From positions 1 through 30,114 of the forward strand of contig CAMLDZ010000034.1 in assembly GCA_946478985.1 (NCBI GenBank): a DNA stretch of 30,114 nucleotides. The letters are read 5' to 3'. Below, in pieces: positions 7,903 to 16,591 of this stretch (position 1 is its first letter; the number at the start of each line of letters is the position of its first letter). Made by a program: the position numbers and the translations under genes. The DNA comes from an uncultured Solimonas sp. (lineage in GTDB: Bacteria; Pseudomonadota; Gammaproteobacteria; Nevskiales; Nevskiaceae). The notes under the pieces were generated by a model. The model worked only from the letters and a program-made list of their open reading frames with translations, made no database searches and was not told the DNA's origin.

Positions 7903-8480
7903 CAAGGTGCGAGCACCCGGCTTTCGATATCGAGCGTGTAACCGTAGCGCAGATTGACCAGCCATAGCCGCGCCGGCCACGGACCGGCCTGGGTGCTGTG
8001 CGTCTCGGCGACCAGCTGGCCGTCGCGGCGCAGCTGGCGCAGGCCGGCGCGCGGTTCGCTGACCGTGTAGCCGAACGGCGCCCACGCGGCCTGCAGCGCC
8101 GCCAGCGGCCAGTGCGCGAACTGCAGGTCGGCGAGGACGCGCTCCGGCGCGATCTGCTCGGGCGCGAAGGCCGCGCGCGTTGCCTGCAGCGTCTCGCCGT
8201 CGTAGTCGAGCGTGAACAGGCGCTGGCCGCTCAGGCTCAGGCCGATCAGCGCGATCCTCGCGGCATCGATCCGCACCACGCTCTGCAGCGCCGCCTCGTC
8301 CTTGCCGTAGGCGACGTGCAGCTGCTGCTGCACCTGCGCCTCGGCGCCAAAACTCTGCGGCGCCAGCAAGGGCAGCGCGCCGGCGTCCGCCGCAGCGCTG
8401 CGCTGCGGCTGCTGCGCGCAGGCCGTCGCCAGCAGCAGTGCCATCGCCGCCAGCAGGGCGCGGCCGGGCTGCATCCGCAT
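7902..8480 (-). CDS. DUF3261 outer-membrane lipoprotein (ApeN-like)
   Basis: A 192-residue lipoprotein. It begins MRMQPGRALLAAMALLLATAC, a signal peptide II with a lipobox ending ATAC, followed by a Gln/Ala-rich spacer. The body has the DUF3261 pattern of a beta-rich LolB-like domain (VQQQLHVAY, LFTLDYDG, LWLVNLRYGYTLDIE). DUF3261 lipoproteins occur in aryl polyene clusters next to the MMPL pump and LolA-like protein and are inferred to receive the polyene lipid at the outer membrane. The start ATG at 8480 overlaps the flavoprotein stop by one base and its own stop overlaps the next start, so it is translationally embedded in the operon. Confidence 0.85.
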   Translation of the reverse strand: MRMQPGRALLAAMALLLATACAQQPQRSAAADAGALPLLAPQSFGAEAQVQQQLHVAYGKDEAALQSVVRIDAARIALIGLSLSGQRLFTLDYDGETLQATRAAFAPEQIAPERVLADLQFAHWPLAALQAAWAPFGYTVSEPRAGLRQLRRDGQLVAETHSTQAGPWPARLWLVNLRYGYTLDIESRVLAP

Positions 8481-9712
8481 CAGGCGCCTGCCGTGCGCGG
8501 CTGGCAGGCCGCGGCCAGCGCGTGCAGGCGCTTCCTGGCCTTGCCGACGTAGGGGTTGGCGGTGTCCCAGGCGTAACCGGCCAGCACCGAGCAGATGTAG
8601 CGTCGCACCTTGGGATCCGGATGCTCGTAGTAGATGACGTCCTGCAGGCTGCCGTCGTACCAGCCTTCGACGAAGCCGCGGAAGGTCTCGACACCGACGC
8701 GCAGCGGCGCCTCGAAATCCTGCTGCCAGTCGACGGTCTCGCCGTGCAGCTGCCGCGTCAGCGCGTTGGCAGCCAGGTGCGCGGACTTCAGCGCGATCGT
8801 CACACCGGACGAAAACACCGGATCGAGGAATTCCGCAGCATTGCCGAGCAGCGCAAAGCCGGGGCCCGACATCGCTTTGACATTGGCCGAGTAGCCGCGC
8901 AGCAGGCCGGCCGGGAAGACCTGTTCGGCGTGCCGGAGGATGTCGGCCAGGCCGGCGTCCTCGCGATGCAGCGCCCACAGCTTGTCGTCGTTGCTGCCGG
9001 GGTACTGCGCGAGGAAAGCTTCCGTGGCGACGACGCCGATCGAGGCCTTGCCGTTGGAGAACGGGATCAGCCAGTACCAGACATCGCGATGCTGCGGATG
9101 CGTGGTGACGCGGATTTTCTGGCGGTCGATGCGGCCGGACGGGATGCGGTCCCAGACCTGCGTGAACAGCGCGCAGCGCACCGGCAGGTTCGACGGCGTT
9201 TCCAGATCGAGCAGCCGCGGCAGCACGCGGCCGAAGCCACTGGCGTCGAGCACGAAGCGCGGCGTGTGCACGGTCTCACTGCCATCCGGCCGGCGCGCGC
9301 TCAGGCGCGGACGCTCGCCGGAAAAATCGGCGGCGACGATCTCCACCTCGAACTCGGCGCGCGCGCCCATGCGCTGCGCCTCGTCGATCAGCAGCTGATC
9401 GAAGTCGGCGCGCGGCACCTGGTAGGTGTAGCCGTAGCCGGGCGCGCTCTTGTCGGCGAAGTTGTAGTCGGTATAGGCGTCGCGATGGGCGAAGGCGGCG
9501 CCGTTCTTGTACTGGAACGCGGCGATCTGCACCGCCTGCAGCATGCCGGCCTCGTCGAGCAGGCCGATGCTCTGCGCCAGCAGGCTCTCGCCGATCGAGA
9601 AGCGCGGGAAGCGCTGCTTCTCCAGCACCAGCACCTCGAAGCCGCGCTGCACCAGCAGCGCCGCCGCGACCGAGCCGGCCGGGCCGGCGCCTATGATCAG
9701 GACATCCGTCAT
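8480..9712 (-). CDS. FAD-dependent halogenase-like oxidoreductase, copy A
   Basis: A 410-residue flavoprotein. GAGPAGS (residues 8-14) binds the FAD ADP moiety, FPRFSIGESLL (35-45) is typical of flavin-dependent halogenases, and LLGNAAEFLDPVFSSGV is the second flavin contact. Two residues diagnostic for halogenases rather than plain monooxygenases are present: the WxWxIP motif as WYWLIP (212-217) and a lysine in FQYKNGAAF (K69) at the place of the hypohalous-acid lysine of phenolic halogenases. Xanthomonadins are halogenated aryl polyenes, so the expected role is chlorination or bromination of the hydroxyaryl head group. It starts 9 nt after the MMPL stop, with GAGGA overlapping that stop. 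A close paralogue lies at 19464-20717. A flavin ring oxidase role remains possible. Confidence 0.85.
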   Translation of the reverse strand: MTDVLIIGAGPAGSVAAALLVQRGFEVLVLEKQRFPRFSIGESLLAQSIGLLDEAGMLQAVQIAAFQYKNGAAFAHRDAYTDYNFADKSAPGYGYTYQVPRADFDQLLIDEAQRMGARAEFEVEIVAADFSGERPRLSARRPDGSETVHTPRFVLDASGFGRVLPRLLDLETPSNLPVRCALFTQVWDRIPSGRIDRQKIRVTTHPQHRDVWYWLIPFSNGKASIGVVATEAFLAQYPGSNDDKLWALHREDAGLADILRHAEQVFPAGLLRGYSANVKAMSGPGFALLGNAAEFLDPVFSSGVTIALKSAHLAANALTRQLHGETVDWQQDFEAPLRVGVETFRGFVEGWYDGSLQDVIYYEHPDPKVRRYICSVLAGYAWDTANPYVGKARKRLHALAAACQPRTAGA

Positions 9713-9721
9713 CGCTATTCC

Positions 9722-12091
9722 TCAGTGCTCGGGCGCGCCGTCGCGGGCGGCGATTCTGCCATGTGCGCGCGCTGGCGCGGCGGCCAGTACCGCGAGCAGC
9801 CAGGTGTAGCCGACGCCGAGCAGCACGGCCAGGCCCAGGCTGCGGATGAACGGCGTCGCCGAGGCGGCGAGCAGGCCGAAAGCCAGCAGGGTGATCAGGC
9901 CGGCCAGCGTGATCGCCAGCAGCGTGGTCGGCCGCGACGCCTCGCCCTCGCGCAGGAACACCGAGTAGTCGACACCGAGGCCGAGCACCAGCAGCAGCGC
10001 CAGCACGGTGAACAGATTGGCGTCGATGCCCAGCGCACCGAGCGTCGCCAGCGTCAGCAGCGCGCCGCCGCCGGGCGCGAGCAGATGGCGCAGCGCGCCG
10101 CGCGGGCCGTAGCGCAGCGCCAGCACCACGCCGATCACCGCTAGCGCGCCGGCCAGGCCCAGCAGGGCGACACGCCGGTAGTGCGCGAGCACCGATGAAA
10201 TGTCGGCGACACGGTCGATCAGGCGCACGCCGTCCAGGCCCTGCGCCGCCTGAACCAGCGCCTGCGGCTCGGTGACGCCGGCCAGCGTGACGACGCTGGC
10301 GACACCGCGCGCGGTCTGGCCGAGCCACAGCGGCCGCAGCGAGGCGCCGGCCGGCGTCGCCAGCAGTGCCTGCAGATCCGGCTGCGCCGCGCGCGCCGCG
10401 GCAAACGCCGCCTGCTCGCGCGCGAAGACCTCCGGCGCGAAGCCCAGCTCGCCCAGCATCTGCTGCATCGCGCTGCCCTCGGCGTAGACCGTGCCGGCCA
10501 GCAGCATCGCGTTGTCGGCGAGCCGCTGCTGCGACGGCAGCAGCCGCGAGATCGCCGTGTAGCCGCCGAGCTGCGCGGCGCCGACCAGCGCATCGAGCCG
10601 TGCGCGCAGTGCTTCTTCGCGTTGCAGCAGCTGCTGCAGATCGGCGGCCTCGATCAGGAAGAAGCGCGTGTCGAAGCCGCCGCCGAGGCGTTCGCGGATC
10701 AGGCGTTCCTCGTCGATCAGGTTCTGCGGCGAAGACTGCAGGCTGCGCACGTCGTCGGCGAAGTGCAGGCGCGTCAGCCCTGCAGCCAGCAGCAGGGCGG
10801 CGGCGGCCAGCAGCACGGCGAAGATCGGCCGCGGCGGCCGGCCGAGCTTTTCGAGCCGCGCGCGCAGCGCCAGCAGCGGCTTCGACGCCGGCGGCGGCGT
10901 GCCGGCCAGCGCCGGATAGGCCAGCGTCACCGTCAGATAGGACGCGAGCAGGCCGCTCATCGACAGCACCGCCATCTGCTGGATGCCGGGGAACGGTGTC
11001 ACCAGGAACGAGCAGTAGGCGAGCAGAGTGGTGCTCATGCCGACGGTGATGGCGGTGCCGACATGACTCAGGCCGTCCATGCCGCGCCAGGGGCCGGGCG
11101 CGCGGAAGCGGTCGCTGAAGAAATGCATGGAGTAGTCGACGGCCAGGCCGATCAGGCTCGACTCGAACACCACCGCCACCAGATGCAGGCGGCCGTACAA
11201 GGTCGCCACCGTGGCGATCGATACCACCGAGGCGGCGCCCAGCGACAGCAGCACCAGCAGCAGCGGCCGCAGCGAGCGGAACACCAGCAGGAACACCAGA
11301 ATCACGCCGCCCAGCGAGATGCCGCCGATCACCGAGATCTCGCGCTGCGCGCGTCCGGCGTTGGCGGCGGCGTGGCGCAGCACGCCGGAGCCGATGATGC
11401 GCACGTCCGGCGCGACCGCACGCGCGGCGACGCAGGCGGCATCGAACGCCGCCATCGCTCGCTGTTGTGTGTCGAGCGCGAACGGCGACTGCCTGAGCGT
11501 GCTGGCCACCATCACCTCGACGCCGCCCTCGTGTTCCAGCGCCAGCACGCCGTCGTGCGGCGCCAGTGTCCCGGCCGCCGGCAGCAGTTGCAGCAGGTAG
11601 CGGCCGTAGAAGTTCAGCGGATCGTCGGCGAACGGCCGCGCCCGCGTCAGTGCTGCCGGCGAATACAGCGCGCGCTGCGCCTGCTGCGCCAGCGCCGCAG
11701 CCTCGCCGCGCTGCAGCGCGGCGCGGTCGCTGTCGGCCAGCAGCAGCGGCTGCACCACGCCATAGGCGCGGTCCAGCTCGGCCGGGGCCGAAACGACTTC
11801 CAGACTGACCTCGGCGTAGGCCGGCGACGCGCGCAGCGCGCCGGCGAAGGCCTGCGCGGCCGCGCGCGCGGCGCCGAAGTCGGCGGCGCCGATCAGATAG
11901 ATGCTGCGGCGGCCAAGCGCGGCTTCCACCTTGTCGAGCGCCTGCCGCGTCACCGCGTCCGGCGCGGTCTGCGGCAGCATCGCGGTGATGTCGGTCTCCA
12001 CCGTCAGCCGCGTGTTGACCGCCCAGGCCAGCCACAGACCGGCGCCTGCCATCAGCAGCAGCCACAGCAGCAGCCGTGCGCGGGCGCTCAT
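9722..12091 (-). CDS. MMPL/RND-family exporter (ApeM-like)
   Basis: A 789-residue inner-membrane transporter with the RND two-fold layout: TM1 (LLLWLLLMAGAGLWLAWAV), a large periplasmic loop to about residue 235, a block of five or six helices, then TM7, loop and second block repeated. Each half has the proton-relay signature: GLAVDYSMHFF in the first and GLGVDYSVFLREGE in the second. MMPL proteins of this size move lipids and pigments out of the inner membrane (HpnN-like, ApeM). It is preceded by the LolA-like gene (7-nt gap) and followed by the flavoprotein. The expected substrate is the lipid-linked aryl polyene. Confidence 0.9.
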   Translation of the reverse strand: MSARARLLLWLLLMAGAGLWLAWAVNTRLTVETDITAMLPQTAPDAVTRQALDKVEAALGRRSIYLIGAADFGAARAAAQAFAGALRASPAYAEVSLEVVSAPAELDRAYGVVQPLLLADSDRAALQRGEAAALAQQAQRALYSPAALTRARPFADDPLNFYGRYLLQLLPAAGTLAPHDGVLALEHEGGVEVMVASTLRQSPFALDTQQRAMAAFDAACVAARAVAPDVRIIGSGVLRHAAANAGRAQREISVIGGISLGGVILVFLLVFRSLRPLLLVLLSLGAASVVSIATVATLYGRLHLVAVVFESSLIGLAVDYSMHFFSDRFRAPGPWRGMDGLSHVGTAITVGMSTTLLAYCSFLVTPFPGIQQMAVLSMSGLLASYLTVTLAYPALAGTPPPASKPLLALRARLEKLGRPPRPIFAVLLAAAALLLAAGLTRLHFADDVRSLQSSPQNLIDEERLIRERLGGGFDTRFFLIEAADLQQLLQREEALRARLDALVGAAQLGGYTAISRLLPSQQRLADNAMLLAGTVYAEGSAMQQMLGELGFAPEVFAREQAAFAAARAAQPDLQALLATPAGASLRPLWLGQTARGVASVVTLAGVTEPQALVQAAQGLDGVRLIDRVADISSVLAHYRRVALLGLAGALAVIGVVLALRYGPRGALRHLLAPGGGALLTLATLGALGIDANLFTVLALLLVLGLGVDYSVFLREGEASRPTTLLAITLAGLITLLAFGLLAASATPFIRSLGLAVLLGVGYTWLLAVLAAAPARAHGRIAARDGAPEH

Positions 12092-12098
12092 CGGCGGT

Positions 12099-12782
12099 CT
12101 ACTGGAAGCGCGCGCGCGTCGCCGCGTCGACCGGGGCGTTCGACACGCGGGTGTCGCGGAACTCGATCTCGGTGCGGTCGCCGCCGGCTTCGAACAGCTG
12201 CACGCCCTGCACTTCGCGCGCTCCGCTGACGATGATCGCGCTGATCAGGCCGGCGTCCTGCCGGGGCTTGAGGCCCAGCTGCCACTGGCCGTCGCGGCCC
12301 TGCTGCAGCGACAGCGAGAACAGCTCCGACAGCGCCTCGAAGTCGAGCGAGAACACCGCGAAGAAGATCCGCGCGACCTGACGCACCGCCGGCGTACGTT
12401 CGGCGCCGAGGCGCTGGCTGCTGCCGCCATCGCGCTGGATCAGCGCGTCGCGGGTGATGATCAGCTCGGAGGCGAACGGCTTGAGCGTGCGCCAGTCCAC
12501 GCCCAGTTCGCGGACGAACATGAACTCGCCTTCGGCGCGCAGCGGCTGCGGCAGCTCGCGCAGGTATTTGGCCTGCGTGTAACGGCCCTCGACACGCTGC
12601 GCCTGCGCCAGCGGACCGGTCAGCGCGCCGAGCGCCTTGCGCACCGCGGCAGCATCGGCCGGATGCGCGAAGACCGTCGCTTCGGCAGCCGTCACCGCAG
12701 CGGCCGTCGCGGCGCCGGCCGCAGACGGCGCCAGCAGCAGTTCCAGCGCGAGCAGCGCGGCGGCAAGACCGGCGGGCTTCAT
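12099..12782 (-). CDS. LolA-like periplasmic lipid carrier (ApeL-like)
   Basis: A 227-residue protein with a Sec signal peptide (MKPAGLAAALLALELLLAPSAAGA). The mature part has the LolA/LolB pattern: QRVEGRYTQAKYLRELPQPL then LRAEGEFMFVRELGVDWRT, and a C-terminal RTEIEFRDTRVSNAPVD. LolA-like proteins are open beta-barrels that shuttle lipids through the periplasm, and homologues stand next to MMPL genes in aryl polyene clusters (ApeL). It overlaps the thioesterase by ATGA (12779-12782). Its likely job is to carry the polyene from the MMPL pump to the DUF3261 lipoprotein. A housekeeping lipoprotein-carrier role is less likely, given the context. Confidence 0.87.
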   Translation of the reverse strand: MKPAGLAAALLALELLLAPSAAGAATAAAVTAAEATVFAHPADAAAVRKALGALTGPLAQAQRVEGRYTQAKYLRELPQPLRAEGEFMFVRELGVDWRTLKPFASELIITRDALIQRDGGSSQRLGAERTPAVRQVARIFFAVFSLDFEALSELFSLSLQQGRDGQWQLGLKPRQDAGLISAIIVSGAREVQGVQLFEAGGDRTEIEFRDTRVSNAPVDAATRARFQ

Positions 12783-13222
12783 CGCCTGACGCCGAGCTTC
12801 TGCAGCAGGATGTCGGGCGAGCCGTAGACCATCTCGAAGGCCGGCATCGTCACCGCCACATGGATGGTGTGGCCGCGCGCCAGCAGTTCGCCGCTGGCGG
12901 CGTCGCGGATGCGGTAGCCGATCTTCAGGCGCTGCTCCCATTCGAGGAACTCCGCCGTCACCTGGATGCGCTGCTTGAAACGGATCGCGCGCACGTAGCG
13001 CGCGTGCAGGTCGATCACCGGCCAGCAGTAGCCGGCGTCCTTCATCTCGTCGTAGTTGAAAGCGATCAGATCCAGCAGCGCGCAGCGCGCCACTTCGAAA
13101 TAGCGCGTGTAGTTGCCGTGCCAGACGATGCCGACCGGATCGCAGTCGTGGAAGGCGACGTGGATGTCGACGGTGGCGGTCGGCAGCGGCGCGGCCGGCG
13201 GCGGCAGCTTGCTAGCGCGCAT
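12779..13222 (-). CDS. 4-hydroxybenzoyl-CoA-type acyl thioesterase (ApeK-like)
   Basis: A 147-residue hotdog protein of the YbgC/4HBT class. The N-terminal active-site region reads FHDCDPVGIVWHGNYTRYFE, with the catalytic Asp of the D-P-x-G-I-V-x-H-x-N-Y signature. It should hydrolyse an aryl- or acyl-thioester. In aryl polyene clusters the equivalent gene lies between the glycosyltransferase/acyltransferase gene and the lolA-like gene, exactly as here. It may edit misloaded ACP or release chains. The start at 13222 overlaps the end of the GT2 gene by 11 nt; no separate RBS is needed if reinitiation occurs. Confidence 0.88.
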   Translation of the reverse strand: MRASKLPPPAAPLPTATVDIHVAFHDCDPVGIVWHGNYTRYFEVARCALLDLIAFNYDEMKDAGYCWPVIDLHARYVRAIRFKQRIQVTAEFLEWEQRLKIGYRIRDAASGELLARGHTIHVAVTMPAFEMVYGSPDILLQKLGVRR

Positions 13223-13988
13223 GCGGCTGCCTCTGCAGATGCCTCAGCAGCAGGCGCGGCGCACGCCACAACATGCCGAAGAACAGCCGCGCATGCATGC
13301 GCGAGATGCGCAGGTTGTCGCGCCAGACGTCGAAGTGCGAAACGCCATCGGCCGGATAGCGCACGCGCGTCGGCAGGCTGTGCACGCTCACGCCGTCCCA
13401 GTACAGCCGCACCATGATCTCGGTATCGAAGTCCATTCTTTTGCCGACATGCTGGCTGCGGCAGATCCGCAGCGTCGCCGTCAGCGGATAGACGCGGAAG
13501 CCCAGCATCGAATCGCGGATCTGCAGCGACAGCGTGTTGATCCACACCCAGACGTGGGTGAGGTAGCGGCCGTACAGGCGCGCGCGCGGCACCGACGCGT
13601 CGTAGATCGGGATGCCGGTGATCAGCGCCTGCGGATCGGCATGGGCCAGCGCCAGCAGTTTCGGCAGGTCGGCCGCATCGTGCTGGCCGTCGGCGTCGAC
13701 CTGCACCGCGTGCGTGTAGCCGTCGGCGGCGGCGGCGGCGAAACCGGCGATCACCGCCGCGCCCTTGCCCTGGTTCTGCGGCAGACGGATCAGGCGCAGC
13801 CAGTCCGGCTGCGCGGCGATCAGGCGATCGAGCTCGGCGGCGCAGGATGGCCGGCTGCCGTCGTCGACCAGATAGGCGCGCAGGCCGTGCGGCCGCAGGC
13901 TGGCCAGCGTGCCGGCGATCGCCTCCTCATGGTTGTAGACCGGCACCACGATGCAGGCGTGGACCGCGACGCCCTCGGCGCGCGTCAT
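13212..13988 (-). CDS. Glycosyltransferase family 2
   Basis: A 258-residue GT-A glycosyltransferase. Visible motifs are VVPVYNHEEAI (residues 14-24), YLVDDGS, QGKGAAVIAGF and the metal-binding VDADGQHD. It has the length of dolichol-phosphate-mannose-synthase-like GT2 proteins but no C-terminal membrane helices. In enterobacterial clusters ApeJ fuses a GT2 domain to an acyltransferase domain; here GT2 stands alone, and the acyltransferases are separate genes. It may add a sugar to the polyene or its lipid anchor in the cytosol. The start ATG at 13988 overlaps the upstream stop by ATGA and a longer in-frame start at 14249 would run through the dehydratase gene. Confidence 0.88.
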   Translation of the reverse strand: MTRAEGVAVHACIVVPVYNHEEAIAGTLASLRPHGLRAYLVDDGSRPSCAAELDRLIAAQPDWLRLIRLPQNQGKGAAVIAGFAAAAADGYTHAVQVDADGQHDAADLPKLLALAHADPQALITGIPIYDASVPRARLYGRYLTHVWVWINTLSLQIRDSMLGFRVYPLTATLRICRSQHVGKRMDFDTEIMVRLYWDGVSVHSLPTRVRYPADGVSHFDVWRDNLRISRMHARLFFGMLWRAPRLLLRHLQRQPHAR

Positions 13989-14347
13989 GCCGACGCGCCG
14001 AAGCTCAGGCGTCCGGCCGAGCACAGGCCGGCCGGTGTCGAGTAGCGGAACGAGACGCGGCCATCCGGCTCGTGCTGCAGCTGCAGGCTGAGGTCGGCGT
14101 CCGGCTCGATCGGCTGCTGGAACTTGAGCTGCGTGACGGCGCTGAACGGCGCCGCGCGGACCAGGTACTGCTGCGCCAGCTGCACCGCCCAGCCGAGCTG
14201 CAGCACGCCGGGCAGCATCGGGAATGCGGCGAAGTGGTCGGCGAAGCACGGCAGCGAGGCCGGCACCGCCAGGCGGATCACCAGGCTGCTGTCGTCGGGC
14301 CGGGCGACGGAAAGAACCTGCGGCAGCAGCGTGGAGGCGTCCAGCAC
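13985..14347 (-). CDS. ApeI-like hotdog dehydratase subunit, copy A
   Basis: A 120-residue hotdog protein. It has the FabZ-like loop CFADHFAAFPMLPGVLQLGW: the catalytic His is present (H38), but the position of the FabZ glutamate holds glycine (G52) and is followed by Trp. This H-without-E pattern matches ApeI-type subunits, which act as a complex with ApeP-type partners. The start is GTG at 14347, 24 nt after the ACP stop; I see no closer alternative and no strong RBS. It overlaps GT2 by ATGA. The expected partner is the ApeP-like protein of this operon (7429-7902), but a cross-operon partner is possible. Confidence 0.83.
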   Translation of the reverse strand: MLDASTLLPQVLSVARPDDSSLVIRLAVPASLPCFADHFAAFPMLPGVLQLGWAVQLAQQYLVRAAPFSAVTQLKFQQPIEPDADLSLQLQHEPDGRVSFRYSTPAGLCSAGRLSFGASA

Positions 14348-14371
14348 GGGCAGGCGGCCGCAGCGCGGCCC

Positions 14372-14647
14372 TCAGGCGGCGTCGAACAGGGCCTGCACGG
14401 CGGTGACGACGTCACCGACCGAACGGACATGCTTGAAGTCTTCCGGCCGCACCTTCTTGCCGGTGTAGTCCTTGAGCCGCAGGATCAGGTCGATGGCGTC
14501 GATGCTGTCGATCTCCAGATCCTGGTATAGCTGCGCGTCGAAGCTGATCTTCTCGGGCGCGATCTCGAACAGCTCGACCAGCTGCGACTTGACGTGCTCA
14601 AAGATTTCGTCGCGGCTGGGTACGGTGGTGGTCGTCGTGCTGGACAT
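14372..14647 (-). CDS. Acyl carrier protein, copy A
   Basis: A 91-residue ACP. The phosphopantetheine site is DLEIDSIDAIDL with S48 as the attachment Ser; the typical helix II context (DSIDAIDLILRL) is intact. The first residues are a Thr-rich extension (SSTTTTTV). The ATG at 14647 has CAGGAGA about 9 nt upstream, a good RBS. In contrast to most of the operon it is preceded by a 142-nt gap with a candidate internal promoter, as might be expected for a carrier that is needed in larger amounts than enzymes. Its counterpart is the plus-operon ACP at 16894. Confidence 0.93.
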   Translation of the reverse strand: MSSTTTTTVPSRDEIFEHVKSQLVELFEIAPEKISFDAQLYQDLEIDSIDAIDLILRLKDYTGKKVRPEDFKHVRSVGDVVTAVQALFDAA

Positions 14648-14741
14648 GTAGAAACGGTCTCCTGCCCGCCCCCCGGCAAGGCTCATGGCGCGCATTTTCC
14701 CGGACGCATCCAGATCGCTGCAAGTGCATGAGTCACAAAGA

Positions 14742-14771
14742 CTGATACCAGCGCGGCCCGTGTCTTGGCAA
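14742..14771 (-). promoter_or_regulatory. Candidate internal promoter before the minus-operon ACP
   Basis: In the 142-nt gap between acyltransferase and ACP, minus-strand TTGCCA (14766-14771; five of six -35 bases) and TATCAG (14742-14747; four of six -10 bases) are 18 nt apart. This is a pattern match only. Confidence 0.3.
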
Positions 14772-14789
14772 ATGCACGATGGGGATGAA

Positions 14790-15578
14790 TCAGGAGGCGG
14801 GCGGCACCTGGCTGAAACCCGCGATCCAGTCGCGTGACAACCGCCGTGCGGCGATCGCCATCGACGGCGCCTCGTCGAGATACGGCTGTACCGCATAGGG
14901 CTCGCCAACCTCGATGACAAAATGGCCGGGCCGCGGCGGCACGTCGAGCCAGGGCCGGCCCTTCTCCAGCATCAGCGGCGCGCAGCGGATCATCACCGGC
15001 AGCACCGGTGCGCCGGCGGCCAGCGCGATGCGCGCGGTGCCATGCGGGATCTGCAGCGGCTGGCCGGGCCTGCTGCGCGTGCCTTCGGGGAAAATCAGCA
15101 GCGAGTTGCCGCGCTGCAGGCTGTCGCGACAGGCGTCGAGCAGCTGCGAGGCATCGCCGCCGTTGGCGATGTAGCCGGCCCAGCGCAGCGGCATGCCGGT
15201 AAACGGATTGCGGAACAGCGCATCCTTGACGATGCAGTCGACCTGCGGGATGTAGCCGATCAGCAGCACCACATCGATCAGCGTCGGGTGGTTGGCGATG
15301 ATCAGCTGGCCGCGCTGGCGCAGGCGCTCGGCGCCGCGGATCTCCCAGCGGATCACGCCGAGCGCGCGCATGATCCGCGAGAACAGCCAGAACCAGCGCC
15401 AGACGATCCACTGCGCGCGGCGCTTGGCGGTCAGCGGATTGCGCGTCGTCAGGCAGGCCAGCGGAAACATCGTCACGCCGCAGATCAGGCCGACGCTGCC
15501 GAAGATGAAAAACGACAGCGCCGTGGCCACCTGCCGCCAGCGGCGGTCCAGCCAGACACCGGCGCCGCCGCGCTTCAC
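14790..15578 (-). CDS. PlsC-family 1-acyl-glycerol-3-phosphate-type acyltransferase (ApeD-like)
   Basis: A 262-residue acyltransferase. An N-terminal hydrophobic segment (ATALSFFIFGSVGLICGVTMF) anchors it to the inner membrane. The HX4D catalytic motif is ANHPTLIDVV, and block III is LLIFPEGTRSRPG. I place the start at the GTG at 15578, which overlaps the chorismatase stop as GTGA; an in-frame ATG at 15656 would lie inside the chorismatase. It should transfer an acyl group to a glycerol- or sugar-type lipid; in aryl polyene clusters this class (ApeD) is thought to attach the polyene or build its lipid anchor. A second, LpxL-type acyltransferase is in the plus operon. Confidence 0.88.
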   Translation of the reverse strand: MKRGGAGVWLDRRWRQVATALSFFIFGSVGLICGVTMFPLACLTTRNPLTAKRRAQWIVWRWFWLFSRIMRALGVIRWEIRGAERLRQRGQLIIANHPTLIDVVLLIGYIPQVDCIVKDALFRNPFTGMPLRWAGYIANGGDASQLLDACRDSLQRGNSLLIFPEGTRSRPGQPLQIPHGTARIALAAGAPVLPVMIRCAPLMLEKGRPWLDVPPRPGHFVIEVGEPYAVQPYLDEAPSMAIAARRLSRDWIAGFSQVPPAS

Positions 15579-16591
15579 GTCAGCTTCGCGTCGATCGCGT
15601 AGGCGGCTTCGATCTCCAGCAGCAGATCGTGGCGGCAGACGTCGCCGCGCAGGCACAGCAGCGGCGCCGCGTCGTTGCCGCGCAGCCGTGGCAGCCGCGC
15701 CAGCAGGGCGTCGAGCACGGCACCGTCACGCAGGTAGAGCTTCAGCGACTCGGCGCGTACCGCCGGCTGGCGACCGGAGAAATGCGTCTGCAGCGTGTGG
15801 CCGATCAGCACGTCGATATTGCGCATGGTCTCGTCGAGCTGCTGCTGCGGGTCGTCGTGATGCAGGCTCTCGTGACCGACCACGCTGGCGGTGCCGGATA
15901 CCAGCAGCTGCGCGCCTTCGCCGGCGCCGATCAGCGTGGCCCGCGCGAAGCTCGGGCTCTTGGGGCCGTAGACGCGCGGGTAGTGGTAGGCGGCGACCTG
16001 GCGCGGGTTCTCGACCGGCTGGCCGGGCCGCTTGCCGGCCAGGAAGTAGATCACCAGGCCGGGCTCCAGCATGCCGATCGCAGTGGCCGCCGGCAGCCAG
16101 CGCTCGAAATCCGGCTTGAGCGCCAGCGCACGGTTGCGGCCGGCGCTGAACAGGCGGTAGCGCTCAGCATCGCCTTCGCCGTCGTTGATGGCGGCCAGGA
16201 AGTTCCAGATGCGCAGGTAATGCGGATAGCCGAGCTGCTGCAGCATCTGCTCCAGCCGCACATAGGTTTTCAGCGTCGCGCGCTCCAGATCGACGAGCTC
16301 CGACTCCGGCAGGAACAGGCTGCCGAACAGCACCTCGCCGTTGTGGCTGTAGCCGAAGCCCTCGAACCAGCCGTGCTCCACCGGCAGTTCGCTGAGCCAT
16401 TGCTCGGCATGCAGCGGCGCCTGCAGGTTGTCCAGGGCGACGACCATGTGACGTGGATCACGTTGCTGCTGCAGCGGGCGCGGCAGGCCCAGCCCGAATT
16501 CGACGCAGCCCAGCAGCTTGTCGGGCGCGACGCCGCTCCAGGGCGCGTAGACGCTGCGGAACGAACGGCTGTCGAAGACGGTTGCGGACAT
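15575..16591 (-). CDS. xanB2: XanB2-like chorismatase (hydroxybenzoate synthase)
   Basis: A 338-residue protein of the FkbO/Hyg5/XanB2 chorismatase family, usual length about 330. Diagnostic stretches are YLRIWNFLAAINDGEGDAER, RYRLFSAGRNRAL, AYHYPRVYGPKSPSFARATL and LVSGTASVVGHESLHHDD followed by Q..LDETMRNIDVLI. In Xanthomonas, XanB2 converts chorismate to 3- and 4-hydroxybenzoate, supplying the xanthomonadin starter unit and also ubiquinone. As first gene of the minus operon it would provide the aryl starter for the ligase encoded across the divergent promoter. The ATG at 16591 gives MSATVFDSRSF; an upstream in-frame ATG at 16903 would cross the divergent ACP start and is rejected. Which isomer is made cannot be read from the sequence. 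Confidence 0.9.
   Translation of the reverse strand: MSATVFDSRSFRSVYAPWSGVAPDKLLGCVEFGLGLPRPLQQQRDPRHMVVALDNLQAPLHAEQWLSELPVEHGWFEGFGYSHNGEVLFGSLFLPESELVDLERATLKTYVRLEQMLQQLGYPHYLRIWNFLAAINDGEGDAERYRLFSAGRNRALALKPDFERWLPAATAIGMLEPGLVIYFLAGKRPGQPVENPRQVAAYHYPRVYGPKSPSFARATLIGAGEGAQLLVSGTASVVGHESLHHDDPQQQLDETMRNIDVLIGHTLQTHFSGRQPAVRAESLKLYLRDGAVLDALLARLPRLRGNDAAPLLCLRGDVCRHDLLLEIEAAYAIDAKLT

Noticed and set aside
9276..12065. 929-codon minus-strand ORF in another frame over MMPL and flavoprotein
   Set aside because: Ala/Arg/Gly-rich translation with no motifs; it runs through two well-supported genes in a shifted frame, so it is not a fusion or frameshifted protein.
8438..12229. Long plus-strand ORFs (568 and 535 codons) opposite the flavoprotein and MMPL genes
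   Set aside because: Their products are Arg/Gln/His-rich without domain motifs, and the minus strand carries proteins with intact FAD and RND signatures.
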